Below are positions 26,359-34,592 of a stretch of 64,000 nucleotides of DNA, piece after piece (the stretch's first letter is position 1; the number at the start of each line of letters is the position of its first letter). The translations under genes were made by a program, and so were the position numbers. Source of the stretch: BOG-1155 sp050012495 (lineage in GTDB: Bacteria > Desulfobacterota > Syntrophorhabdia > Syntrophorhabdales > WCHB1-27); assembly GCA_050012495.1 (NCBI GenBank), contig JBEKHB010000011.1, positions 1-64,000 of the forward strand, given 5' to 3'. The notes under the pieces were generated by a model. That model ran no database searches and had not been told where the DNA came from. It worked only from the letters and a program-made list of their open reading frames with translations.

Positions 26359-27669
26359 TCAGTAGGGTTTCGGGAACATGGGCTGGGCCGTGGCCGGCAC
26401 AAAATCGTGCTTGGAGAAAACGATCTTCAGATCCCATTTCTCCGGCGTGTCCGCCTTGAACCATTGCCCGAACATGAGCGGGCCGCGGCTGAACTGATTT
26501 TCGTCAAACTTGACCCGCTGGCAGATTGTCGGCAGGTCTGTCTGGGCAAGGGCCGCGTTCACCTTTTCCGTATCGAGGGTTCCAGCTCTTTGAATGGCGT
26601 CGACCAGAACCTGCACGGAGCGATATCCGGGACCGATCGCCCGGTTGAGGGGTTGTTTCTTTTCCTTGAGCCATCTCTCTGCGAGTGACGCAGGCGTTGT
26701 GCTGCCGAAGCCGGGCGAGTCCTTCATGGACGGGTCCCACCAGACCTCCGTGCTGACGCCCAGCGGGAGGTCGCCTCCCCAGGCCGATATATCTTCGAAA
26801 TAGAGGGCGCCCCTGCCGATGGAGACCATTTTCGGCTTGAACCCGAGGGAGTTAGCCTGCTTCCAGACGGCGCCGAAGAACGGCCCGGGGCAGTTGCCCC
26901 AGAGTATCTCCACCTTTGCGTCTTTCCAGGCTTTGATAGTGGAAGAAAAATCCGTTGTCTCCAGGGGGATGAGCCCCAGGTTCTTGTCCAGGCCTATGAC
27001 TTCATAGCCCACCTTCTTCAGGGCCGGACCGAACAGGGTGTACCAGCCTCTCCCATCCGGATCGTCCGAACAGATGATGCCCACCTTCTTGTTCGTCCGC
27101 CCCCCGAAGAGATCGAGCATGGCCATCCACGTGTCCACAATCGTGTACCCGGGTTTTGCCCGGAAGTCTCCGGCCGGGGCCGGGCTCACTATGGCAAACA
27201 AGCCCGTGGCCCAGGTATGCGGCCACTTTGTAGGTGTCTCCTGCCTCATCGCAGCCCAGGGCTCTTCGGGTCCCGTCGAGGTAACGTAGATGACGTTATG
27301 CTTCTCCGCTGCCTGGGATACGCCGGGGTGCATGGGCGGCGGCTCATCTCCGCTCACGATGAAATTGACCTTGTCCTGCACAATCAGGCTCTCGGCCAAC
27401 GATCCTGCCTTGTTCGGATCACTCTCATTATCGACTATGACCAGCTTGATGGGTATCTTCTTATCTCCCACCTTAACTCCGCCTTGCTGGTTGATGTCGT
27501 CTACGGCGGCCTTAATGCCGAATACACCGCCCAGGCCGAAGGCCGCGTACATGCCCGTCTGGGCCTGGACAACACCCACCTTGATCTCGCTCGCCTCTTT
27601 CTTGCCGCAACTCACGGCAAAGAGACCCGCCAGCATCAGCACCCCTATGAAGAAGCATCTCTTTTTCAT
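26359..27669 (-). CDS. Branched-chain-type ABC transporter substrate-binding lipoprotein (LivK-like)
   Basis: 436 residues. Lipoprotein signal peptide MKKRCFFIGVLMLAGLFAVS followed by Cys21. The periplasmic-binding fold (type I) starts with IKVGVVQAQTGMYAAFGLGG and continues with IKLVIVDNESDPNKAGSLAE. It is longer than amino-acid-binding LivJ/K (about 350) and, given its place beside aromatic-degradation genes, is more likely to bind an aromatic or hydroxy-acid compound. That substrate assignment is inference. Confidence 0.9.
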   Translation of the reverse strand: MKKRCFFIGVLMLAGLFAVSCGKKEASEIKVGVVQAQTGMYAAFGLGGVFGIKAAVDDINQQGGVKVGDKKIPIKLVIVDNESDPNKAGSLAESLIVQDKVNFIVSGDEPPPMHPGVSQAAEKHNVIYVTSTGPEEPWAAMRQETPTKWPHTWATGLFAIVSPAPAGDFRAKPGYTIVDTWMAMLDLFGGRTNKKVGIICSDDPDGRGWYTLFGPALKKVGYEVIGLDKNLGLIPLETTDFSSTIKAWKDAKVEILWGNCPGPFFGAVWKQANSLGFKPKMVSIGRGALYFEDISAWGGDLPLGVSTEVWWDPSMKDSPGFGSTTPASLAERWLKEKKQPLNRAIGPGYRSVQVLVDAIQRAGTLDTEKVNAALAQTDLPTICQRVKFDENQFSRGPLMFGQWFKADTPEKWDLKIVFSKHDFVPATAQPMFPKPY

Positions 27670-27835
27670 ACGTCCCTCCCTTTTTTTCTGTTGCTCTTCT
27701 ACTGCCCCATCTCCCGTTCAGGTTCAGGTCTTTCTCCGCGTTCTTCGATCCGCCTTTGCCAGTTTCGTGCATCCTTCCTCTCTACCCTTCCCCTTTTCAA
27801 ATGGCCTGACTTCGCGCATATCACGCATCAGCCTC

Positions 27836-28771
27836 CTAATAGGCCACCTTATCCCTGCCCTTCAGCCCCAGTATGGCCCGTGCCTCATCGGGCGTGGCGA
27901 TCTCCCTGCCCAACTCGCCGGCGATCCTCACCACCTTTGCTACGAGTTCCGCATTGCTCCGGGCCAGAACACCCTTGCTGACGAATATGTTGTCTTCGAG
28001 TCCCACCCTCGCATGACCACCCATGATGATGGCAAGGGTGTCGAGGTTGAATTCGGCGGGGTACCCGGCCCCGATAACGGACCATTTGTAATTCTCCGGA
28101 CCGAAGAGGCGGTCGGCCGTATGCTTCATGTGGATAACGTCCTCAAGGGCAGAGCCGATGCCGCCGAGGACGCCGGTAACAAACTGGACCCATATGGGGA
28201 AGTCGAGGAGCTTCTGCCTGATGAGATAGCGGATGTTGTAGAGATGGCCCACGTCGTAGGCCTCAAGCTCCGGCTTGGTGCCATTCTCCCTCATGGCCGT
28301 GCAGAAATACTCCATGTCGGCGAAGTTGTTGCTGAAGATGTACTCCTTCAGACCCAAAGCGAATTCCTTCTCCCACGGGTACTTGTAGTCCTCGTCCTTG
28401 TAGCGTTCGACAATCGGGTGGATGGAAAAGTTCATGGAACCGGCGTTGAACGTCGCGAGCTCGGGTTTCAGGTTCGGCACGACACGGACCCTTTGGGCGG
28501 CCGTCATACCCGTGACTCCCCCTGTGGTGACGCATACGATCACGTCGGCCCGGGCCTTGATGCCCGTTGCAATCTCCCGGTAGACATCGGGTTCTGTAGT
28601 CGGCTTCCCCGTTTCCGGGTCCCGTGCATGAATGTGCACCGAAGCAGCCCCGGCTTCTGCCGCCCTTACTGCATCGTCTATAATCTGCTGGGGCGTGAGC
28701 GGCAGATGGGGCGTCTGGACGGGCAAGGTGATGTTGCCTGTCAGAGCGGCGGTGATGATCAGCTTATCCAT
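27836..28771 (-). CDS. BKACE-family (DUF849) beta-keto acid cleavage enzyme; candidate triacetate acetoacetate-lyase
   Basis: 311 residues, AGAGGTG before the ATG. The metal-binding HIHARDP (His46, His48) follows AAEAGAASV, and GGHARVGLEDN carries the other conserved catalytic residues. BKACE enzymes exchange an acyl group between a 3-keto acid and acetyl-CoA, giving acetoacetate plus a new acyl-CoA. In the known phloroglucinol route, a member of this family cleaves 3,5-dioxohexanoate (triacetate). The neighbouring dehydrogenase, SDR and cyclase genes make that the best guess, but 3-keto-5-aminohexanoate or another beta-keto acid cannot be excluded. Confidence 0.85.
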   Translation of the reverse strand: MDKLIITAALTGNITLPVQTPHLPLTPQQIIDDAVRAAEAGAASVHIHARDPETGKPTTEPDVYREIATGIKARADVIVCVTTGGVTGMTAAQRVRVVPNLKPELATFNAGSMNFSIHPIVERYKDEDYKYPWEKEFALGLKEYIFSNNFADMEYFCTAMRENGTKPELEAYDVGHLYNIRYLIRQKLLDFPIWVQFVTGVLGGIGSALEDVIHMKHTADRLFGPENYKWSVIGAGYPAEFNLDTLAIIMGGHARVGLEDNIFVSKGVLARSNAELVAKVVRIAGELGREIATPDEARAILGLKGRDKVAY

Positions 28772-28851
28772 TGCAGCACCTCTTCACCGGAATTTGCAAA
28801 TGCGGGACCGGGGCCTGCGACAAAAGGCGCTTCCCATGTCCCCTCCTGTCC

Positions 28852-29796
28852 TTAAGACGACTCATGGGCGCGCCGGGTCCAGGCAATGAGATGCTCCAGC
28901 AACTGCTTCCTGCTGCGCTCAATGCTCTGCTCGCTCCATTCTTGAAATCCTCTGCCGGTTTTGAACCCCAAATCCCCCCTCTCCACTTTGTCCCTCAGTA
29001 CGGGCGCCGGCTCGACGGAGCGGTCCAGGTGGCGCAGGATGTAGTCGTGGATCTGGAGCGTCAGGTCGAGACCTACCATATCTGCGGTTTCCAGAGGGCC
29101 AAGCACGGGAAGCCTGATGCCGAAGCCGTTCTTGATCACCTCGTCGACCGTGGCCGCATCCGCGATGCCCTGATCCACAATGGAGATCGCCTCCCGCCAC
29201 AGGGCATGCTGGAGCCTGTTGCCGACAAACCCCGGCACGTCTCTCCGCACCCTGACCGGGTGCTTGCCTGCCTTTTTCAGTATGTCGTAGACAGAGTCCA
29301 CCGCCTCCGGCGAGGTGCCGGCCCCAGGCACAACTTCAACGAGAGGAACGAGGTAGGGCGGGTTCCAGAAGTGGGTACCCACGATCCTCTGGCGATTTTC
29401 GGCCCTGGCCGCTATTTCCGTGATGCTTATAACCGACGTGTTGGTAGCGAGGATGGTCCCGGACGGGCACATGGCGTCCAGGCGCCGGAAAAGCTCCTGC
29501 TTCAGGTCGAGCCGCTCGGCGACGGCCTCGATCACGAGACTCGCATCCGCGACCGCCTCTTCCAGCCGCAGGGTCGTCTTTATCCTGCCAAGGGCCGGCT
29601 CCACATCCTCTGCCCTGCCGATGCCGTTATCCGCAAGGAGGGCGAGGTTAGCACGGATGCCCTCACGGGCCTTAACGAGTATGGCTTCGTCCACGTCGGT
29701 CAGGGAAACATGCCATCCTTTTCCGGCGAAGATCTGGGCGATCCCGTGCCCCATCAGGCCTGCGCCGATCACCGCTATGCGTTCCGCACCCGCCAT
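28852..29796 (-). CDS. 3-hydroxyacyl-CoA dehydrogenase-family protein; candidate 3-hydroxy-5-oxohexanoate dehydrogenase
   Basis: 314 residues, AAAGGAG before the ATG. Rossmann motif IAVIGAGLMGHGIAQIFAGK; catalytic His in GTHFWNPPYLVPLVEVV; the C-terminal dimer domain contains PGFVGNRLQHALWREAISIV. The family oxidises (S)-3-hydroxyacyl groups with NAD. The usual first choice is 3-hydroxybutyryl-CoA, yet here it stands between a BKACE and an SDR plus a cyclase, which fits oxidation of 3-hydroxy-5-oxohexanoate in the phloroglucinol route. Substrate is therefore inferred from context only. Confidence 0.85.
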   Translation of the reverse strand: MAGAERIAVIGAGLMGHGIAQIFAGKGWHVSLTDVDEAILVKAREGIRANLALLADNGIGRAEDVEPALGRIKTTLRLEEAVADASLVIEAVAERLDLKQELFRRLDAMCPSGTILATNTSVISITEIAARAENRQRIVGTHFWNPPYLVPLVEVVPGAGTSPEAVDSVYDILKKAGKHPVRVRRDVPGFVGNRLQHALWREAISIVDQGIADAATVDEVIKNGFGIRLPVLGPLETADMVGLDLTLQIHDYILRHLDRSVEPAPVLRDKVERGDLGFKTGRGFQEWSEQSIERSRKQLLEHLIAWTRRAHESS

Positions 29797-29805
29797 AGGT
29801 CTCCT

Positions 29806-30573
29806 TTAGCCGGCCGTGTAGCCGCCGTCTACATAGACGATGGAGCCCGTCATCCAATCCGAGGCCCTGGAGGACAGGAAGATCACCGTGCCGATGAAGT
29901 CTTCCGGCTCCCCCAGCCTCCCGATGGGCACGCGACCGAGGAAGGTCTTATGCACGGCCGGGTCGTCGTAGATCCACTGGGTCAGCTCCGTCCGGAAGAC
30001 CGCGGGGGCGATGCAGTTGACGTTGATCTTGTGCGGCCCGAATTCACAGCCGAGCGTCTTGGCGAGGAGGTGGACGGCCGCCTTCGACGGACAGTAGCCC
30101 GTGTAGCGGCTCAAACCGAGAAGACCGCGGACCGAGCCGACAAGGATCATCTTGCCGCCCTTTGCCCGGGCTATCATGGCTTTGCCGGTCTCTTTGCAGA
30201 AGAGATAGGTGCCCTTGACGTTCGCGTCCATGATCATCTGCCATTCGTCGGCGGACTGTTCATAGATGGCGCCGGGCTTGTTCACCCCCGCCGCAGTGAT
30301 GAGAATATCGATACCCGCGAAGGCATCGACAGCAGCCTGGACAACCCGGGCTACATCCACCTCCTTGGTGGGTTCACCAGCCAGACACGCCTTGGCGCCC
30401 GTCTGCCTGGCGCATTCTTCCAGCTTGGAGAGCGTGCGGCCCGTGATCACCACCTGGGCCCCCGCTGCGGCTAGGGCGGAGGCTGCCGCCTTGCCGAAGC
30501 CGCCCGTGGCGCCGGTGATGAGGGCAACCTTGCCGGTGACATCGAATAGGTCTTGTATGGTCTGTTTGTTCAT
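29806..30573 (-). CDS. SDR oxidoreductase; candidate phloroglucinol reductase
   Basis: 255 residues. TGATGGFGKAAASALAAAG is the cofactor motif, NxAG appears as ITAAGVNKPG, and the catalytic Ser and Tyr/Lys are in VGSVRGLLG and YCPSK. It ends STGSIVYVDGG-like (MTGSIVYVDGGYTAG). It resembles gluconate 5-dehydrogenase/FabG-type SDRs. The family includes NADPH-dependent phloroglucinol reductases, and the cyclase-family gene two positions upstream supports that role. Nine bases separate it from the dehydrogenase gene. A generic FabG-like role is the alternative. Confidence 0.82.
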   Translation of the reverse strand: MNKQTIQDLFDVTGKVALITGATGGFGKAAASALAAAGAQVVITGRTLSKLEECARQTGAKACLAGEPTKEVDVARVVQAAVDAFAGIDILITAAGVNKPGAIYEQSADEWQMIMDANVKGTYLFCKETGKAMIARAKGGKMILVGSVRGLLGLSRYTGYCPSKAAVHLLAKTLGCEFGPHKINVNCIAPAVFRTELTQWIYDDPAVHKTFLGRVPIGRLGEPEDFIGTVIFLSSRASDWMTGSIVYVDGGYTAG

Positions 30574-30583
30574 GGGCGCCTCT

Positions 30584-30922
30584 TTAGTCGGGATAGTTGA
30601 TGACGACGAGCATACTTGCGGGCATGTTCGTCCTGTTGACGATCGCCCGTTGTTCCCCGGGGCCGATAAAGATGGAGTCCCAGGGTCTGAGGGTGATCTC
30701 CGTATCCGGCGTAACGATGGTCACCTCGCCTTCGAGCACGAAATAGACCTTGTCAGTGGGCGTGGCACCCATCTCCGCGCCACCGCCCGGGAGGAAATGG
30801 GAAAGACCCATCCAAAACTTCTTGGCCCCCGTCTCCTCCTTCCCGTGGAGTCGCATGGCAGTCATGTTGAAGTGGCCCGCAGCCTCGTATGGCTTTACAT
30901 CCTTGATCTCCACCTTTTTCAT
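30584..30922 (-). CDS. Small cupin-domain protein
   Basis: 112 residues, single cupin barrel. FLPGGGAEMGATPTDKVYFV and LEGEVTI cover cupin motif 1 (with fewer His than the classic metal-binding motif), and DSIFIGPGEQRAIVN covers motif 2. Metal binding is uncertain. It lies 10 bases from the SDR gene and 16 from the cyclase gene and is clearly co-transcribed. It could be an isomerase, a decarboxylase or a binding protein for a ring-derived intermediate; no function can be assigned. Confidence 0.8.
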   Translation of the reverse strand: MKKVEIKDVKPYEAAGHFNMTAMRLHGKEETGAKKFWMGLSHFLPGGGAEMGATPTDKVYFVLEGEVTIVTPDTEITLRPWDSIFIGPGEQRAIVNRTNMPASMLVVINYPD

Positions 30923-30938
30923 CGTTCCCCCCCATTCC

Positions 30939-31739
30939 TTATGTGGTGCCGTACTTGTATATCCGATCCGGTACCTGATTCATCTCGTCTTCGTCGATCA
31001 TGGCCACGAGTCGCACGATCGAGCCATCGCCCATGTACCATCGGATGGGGAATCCGGAGATGGTCACCCGCTTGCCCACAACCTTGGCAATGTCCCCGCC
31101 CACGTTCTCCCAACCAAGGATGCCATTCCCCAGCAGCAGGTTGTGGCAGGGCTCCCATTCCGGGAAATCATCGATCACCCGCCTTCCCGTCTCTTTCTCG
31201 TACTGCTGACAAATGTCAGGGCGAATAGGTCCGGTACCGTGGGGGCCGATGGCAGTGAGGAGGGGATGGTCCAGGGCCTGTTGATCGACGCCGACCGCCT
31301 TTACCCCTTTCTTCACGAACCATTCTCCCGCATCCCTGCCGAGTCCTGGGGATTCGAGGAAATACTTCTGGTTGTCACCCCAATACTTGTTCCACCCCGT
31401 ATGAATGATGACGATGTCGCCCGTTTCGATCTTCGGCGTTGCCTGTTCCAGGTCTTTTGCCGTGATGAGCTCCCACTTCTTCTTCGGAATATCTACCACC
31501 ACTCCCGTGCCGTAGTAGCAATCGAGGGGGATCTCATGGGTGTACCTGAGGCCCGCGATAACGTGCGCAGGAGAGTCGGCGTGGGTAGTGCAGTGCATGA
31601 CAGTCGTCACCGTCTGGGACAGGACCCCCGATTTTGCCATGTAATGCTTTCTTTCTATCTTTACGTCTTCAAAGTACGGCCACAGCGGGCATTTATCCCC
31701 GAAGGGATGACTGAGATCCACAAGCTTCATCTTTCCCAT
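30939..31739 (-). CDS. Cyclase-family metal hydrolase; candidate dihydrophloroglucinol hydrolase
   Basis: 266 residues; GGAGGTGG before the ATG. The metal-binding signature of the cyclase/kynurenine-formamidase family (PF04199) reads MHCTTHADSPAH, with the first variable Gly-Thr position changed (HxGTHxDxPxH becomes HCTTHADSPAH). LVDLSHPFGDKCPLWPYFED starts the fold, and DIVIIHTGWNKYW and AVGVDQQALDHP are later conserved segments. Members open rings or amides. In phloroglucinol breakdown a ring-opening hydrolase of this family acts on dihydrophloroglucinol; the neighbours make that plausible. Confidence 0.82.
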   Translation of the reverse strand: MGKMKLVDLSHPFGDKCPLWPYFEDVKIERKHYMAKSGVLSQTVTTVMHCTTHADSPAHVIAGLRYTHEIPLDCYYGTGVVVDIPKKKWELITAKDLEQATPKIETGDIVIIHTGWNKYWGDNQKYFLESPGLGRDAGEWFVKKGVKAVGVDQQALDHPLLTAIGPHGTGPIRPDICQQYEKETGRRVIDDFPEWEPCHNLLLGNGILGWENVGGDIAKVVGKRVTISGFPIRWYMGDGSIVRLVAMIDEDEMNQVPDRIYKYGTT

Positions 31740-31881
31740 TTTTCTCCACCTCCAAGGTCTTCATTTGACGGGCTATTCTCACTCTTTCGTCCCTTGTGCG
31801 CGAGCGCACTGCCCGCCTTCGGCGTCCCTGTGCGCAAGCGCCCCGTCCGCCTTTTCCGCATGACGCGGGCCGGACATCCGC

Positions 31882-32232
31882 TCATCCCCATCCTGATTCC
31901 CCGTCCACCCCCTCCTGCCGCAGCTCCTGCACTAAATCAAACCCCTTGGCCGAAGAGACCCTGAGAAATCTGATGTCAGGGGCTTGGGCAGCCAGATCCA
32001 TCAGCGCCAGGACCTTCCGAAAGTCATCGGACCGTATGTGGTTGTGGAGCGCCTCCGGGGAACTCCACTCTTCTATGAGGATGAAGTCGCCGGGGGTGGA
32101 GAAGTGGCTGTAAAGCTGAACGCTCCTGCAGCCCGCCCTGACCGACACCGGCCCCCTGTACGATTCGAAAAGATCGATGACATGGGACGTCAGGTGCAAA
32201 GGCACGCTCAACCGAAGGGTCACAATCAGCAT
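31882..32232 (-). CDS. Antibiotic-biosynthesis-monooxygenase (ABM) domain protein
   Basis: 116 residues forming one dimeric alpha/beta barrel: LIVTLRLSVPLHLTSHVIDL, then GCRSVQLYSHF and FILIEEWSSPEALHNHIRSD. The ABM family includes quinol monooxygenases and many small proteins of unknown role that bind phenolic compounds. It is the first gene after the sigma-54 activator and 142 bases ahead of the cyclase gene. An oxygen-dependent role would be odd in an anaerobe, so binding or isomerisation of a polyphenol is more likely (inference). Confidence 0.75.
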   Translation of the reverse strand: MLIVTLRLSVPLHLTSHVIDLFESYRGPVSVRAGCRSVQLYSHFSTPGDFILIEEWSSPEALHNHIRSDDFRKVLALMDLAAQAPDIRFLRVSSAKGFDLVQELRQEGVDGESGWG

Positions 32233-32432
32233 CCGCGGTTCCGTCTCCTAATGCAGGATTCGAGGCTGGACGTTATCTCCCTATTCAAGAGCCGGGCCAA
32301 ACCGGACATGGGGACCTGGAACCTCGCGATGTACCGCCAATACACGGTTTTTTGTCTGGGCCTTCGTGGTGGATTTCCGAGACCTTATTGAGCATACGCG
32401 ATATACCGCGTTTTTCGCAATAGGCCGTCACT

Positions 32433-34289
32433 CTATCCCGGTCGTCTGATGCCCAGTTTCTGCATCCTCGAGCGGAGCGTCGATTCCTTGAGGCCAAGCA
32501 CCCGGGCAGCTCCCTTTTTTCCACTGACGCGCCATCCCGTGCCTTCGAGCGTCTGAACGATGTGTTTCCTTTCCACATCCCCGAGCGTCATTCTTCCGCT
32601 CTCAGACGACGGAGAACCGCCGAACCGATCGATATGCAGCGTCGTCCCCGTGGCAAGGATCATGGCCCTCTCGACAACGTTCCGCAATTCCCGTACGTTT
32701 CCCGGCCATGAGTAATCCCGCAGCAGATCCATGGTCCTCTTCGGTATGTTCGTGACCGTCTTTCCCATACTCTGTTCCAGCTCTCTGACAAAGGCCCACA
32801 CCAAGAGGGGGATGTCTTCCCTGCGGTCGCGCAAGGGAGGCACGAAAATGGGGAAGACATTCAGCCGGTAGTAGAGGTCCCTCCTGAACCGTCTCTCTTT
32901 GACGAGTTCGGCCAGATCCTGGTTCGTTGCAGCGATCACACGTACGTCCACCGAAATCGTCTCCGAGCTTCCCAGGCGCTCGAACCGGCCATCTTCCAGC
33001 ACCCTGAGGAGCTTGGTCTGTAACTCCAGAGGGAGATCGCCGATTTCGTCCAGGAAAAGCGTGGAGCCGTTGGCCGCCTCGAAGCGCCCGGTCTGTCTGG
33101 ACACAGCGCCCGTATAAGCACCCCTTTCCCGACCGAAAAGCTCGCTTTCGATCAAAGTGGGAGGCAGGGCCGCACAGCTTACCGTTACCATGGATCGCCC
33201 CTTGCGGGGGCTCATGTTATGGATAGCCCGAGCCAAGAGCTCCTTGCCGGTGCCCGTCTCTCCCTGAATAAGGACATAGGTGTCCCCGTTGGCGACCTTT
33301 TCCGCCTCGTGGAGCGCCTTTTTGATGACACTGCTCTCGCCGACGATGGTTTCGTGGCGATACTTCAATTCTATCTCCCGCCTCAGGTGGACGTTCTCCT
33401 TTTCCAGCCGGTTCTTCAACTCCGTGATCTCCTGGAGCGCGCCCCGCAGTTTGTCATCGGCCCGCTTCCTTTCGGTGATGTCCCGGGTCAATGAAAGGAG
33501 GACCTTCTGTTCCCCCAGGTCGAGCCGGCCGAGACGCACCTCCACGGGAAAGGTAGCACCGTCTTTCCGTGTCTGGACGCCCTCGAAGGTGACAAATTTC
33601 CCGGATTCCAAGCGCTCCCAGAAACGGGGTCTGTGATCCTTTTTCTGTACCTCTATGTCAACGTCCGAAATGCGCATGTCGAGCAGCTCTTCCCTGCTGT
33701 AGCCGAGTGTCTCGCACGCCCGCCGGTTCACGTCGATGATCTTGCCCTCGTAATCGTGAATGAAGAACGCGTCCCCTGCCTGTTCGACGAGCATACGGAA
33801 CCGTCTCTCGCTCTCGAGGAGCGACTCTTCGGCCCGTTTGCGCCCTGTGATGTCCGTGATGAAACCCTCGAAAACAATGCCCCCCGCTGTCTGCTCCGTT
33901 TTTCTGGAATTGATGCTGATCCAGATGTCCCGACCATCCGGCCGCCGGGCCCTCACCTCGGCGCCATTCACAAGCCCTTTGGCCGTGAACTCGTCGAGGA
34001 GCCTCACGCCGTCTTCGGCGTTCCTGTATATCATCGAGATATTCGGTATGGACGCAAGAAAAGCTTCCGGGGAACCAAAACCAAAGATCCGGGCAAGCTC
34101 GCGGTTGACCAGCAGGAATTTACCCTGCTCGGTGGCCCGGTATACCCCCACAGCAGCATTGTTTACAAGATCCAGCCAGAGGCCTTCTCTCTCCCGCAGC
34201 TCTTTCAAGTGCTCCCTGGTCCCTTCCGGTCGAAGCTCCGACGCCCTCATTCTGTGCTCCGGCTTCCCGCCGCCCTCTAACCAAGCCAT
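32433..34289 (-). CDS. PAS-domain sigma-54-dependent activator
   Basis: 618 residues from the ATG at 34289, preceded by GGAG at good spacing; an ATG 16 codons upstream is in frame without one. Two PAS domains (about 35-150 and 165-285) are followed by a coiled coil and the AAA+ domain with Walker A GETGTGKE, sigma-54 loop GAYTGA (Tyr for the usual Phe, a tolerated variant), Walker B LFLDEIGDL and FRRDLYYRLNVFPIFV. The C-terminal Fis-type HTH contains GAARVLGLKESTLRSRMQKL. It lies directly upstream of the transhydroxylase/phloroglucinol-type genes and is the likely activator of that operon. I found no clear -24/-12 promoter by eye. Confidence 0.93.
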   Translation of the reverse strand: MAWLEGGGKPEHRMRASELRPEGTREHLKELREREGLWLDLVNNAAVGVYRATEQGKFLLVNRELARIFGFGSPEAFLASIPNISMIYRNAEDGVRLLDEFTAKGLVNGAEVRARRPDGRDIWISINSRKTEQTAGGIVFEGFITDITGRKRAEESLLESERRFRMLVEQAGDAFFIHDYEGKIIDVNRRACETLGYSREELLDMRISDVDIEVQKKDHRPRFWERLESGKFVTFEGVQTRKDGATFPVEVRLGRLDLGEQKVLLSLTRDITERKRADDKLRGALQEITELKNRLEKENVHLRREIELKYRHETIVGESSVIKKALHEAEKVANGDTYVLIQGETGTGKELLARAIHNMSPRKGRSMVTVSCAALPPTLIESELFGRERGAYTGAVSRQTGRFEAANGSTLFLDEIGDLPLELQTKLLRVLEDGRFERLGSSETISVDVRVIAATNQDLAELVKERRFRRDLYYRLNVFPIFVPPLRDRREDIPLLVWAFVRELEQSMGKTVTNIPKRTMDLLRDYSWPGNVRELRNVVERAMILATGTTLHIDRFGGSPSSESGRMTLGDVERKHIVQTLEGTGWRVSGKKGAARVLGLKESTLRSRMQKLGIRRPG

Positions 34290-34530
34290 CCTCCGATCTC
34301 CCCATTTTTTTCTGTACAAAGAAGAGAACGGGCTCATCCCCGTTCTCCACTATTTACCACGCCTTCGCGATCTAATCAATCTGTTTCGCACGCTGCCGCT
34401 TTGAACGGGCCTGCGGCCGAAAAACAGGCAGGGTGCCGGAAGGACCATCGAGCGAAGGGAATGGCTCCGTCATCAGAGAATTGACATGGCTGCAAAAAAT
34501 CCTTGACGAACAGCGCCCTATATGCGCCCA

Positions 34531-34573
34531 AAAAAACAAAAGGGGATAGGAGGATAACTCCTAACCCCTTTTG
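34531..34573 (-). terminator. Rho-independent terminator after the 34.6 kb membrane protein gene
   Basis: On the minus strand CAAAAGGGG-TT-AGGAG pairs with CTCCT-AT-CCCCTTTTG around a short loop and is followed by a run of seven T. It lies 20 bases after the stop at 34593. Confidence 0.85.
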
Positions 34574-34592
34574 AAATCATTAAGGTCCCGCG

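Noticed and set aside
28852..29796. Plain 3-hydroxybutyryl-CoA dehydrogenase of a beta-oxidation operon
   Set aside because: No thiolase, crotonase or acyl-CoA dehydrogenase is adjacent; the neighbours are BKACE, SDR and cyclase genes. Kept as an alternative only.
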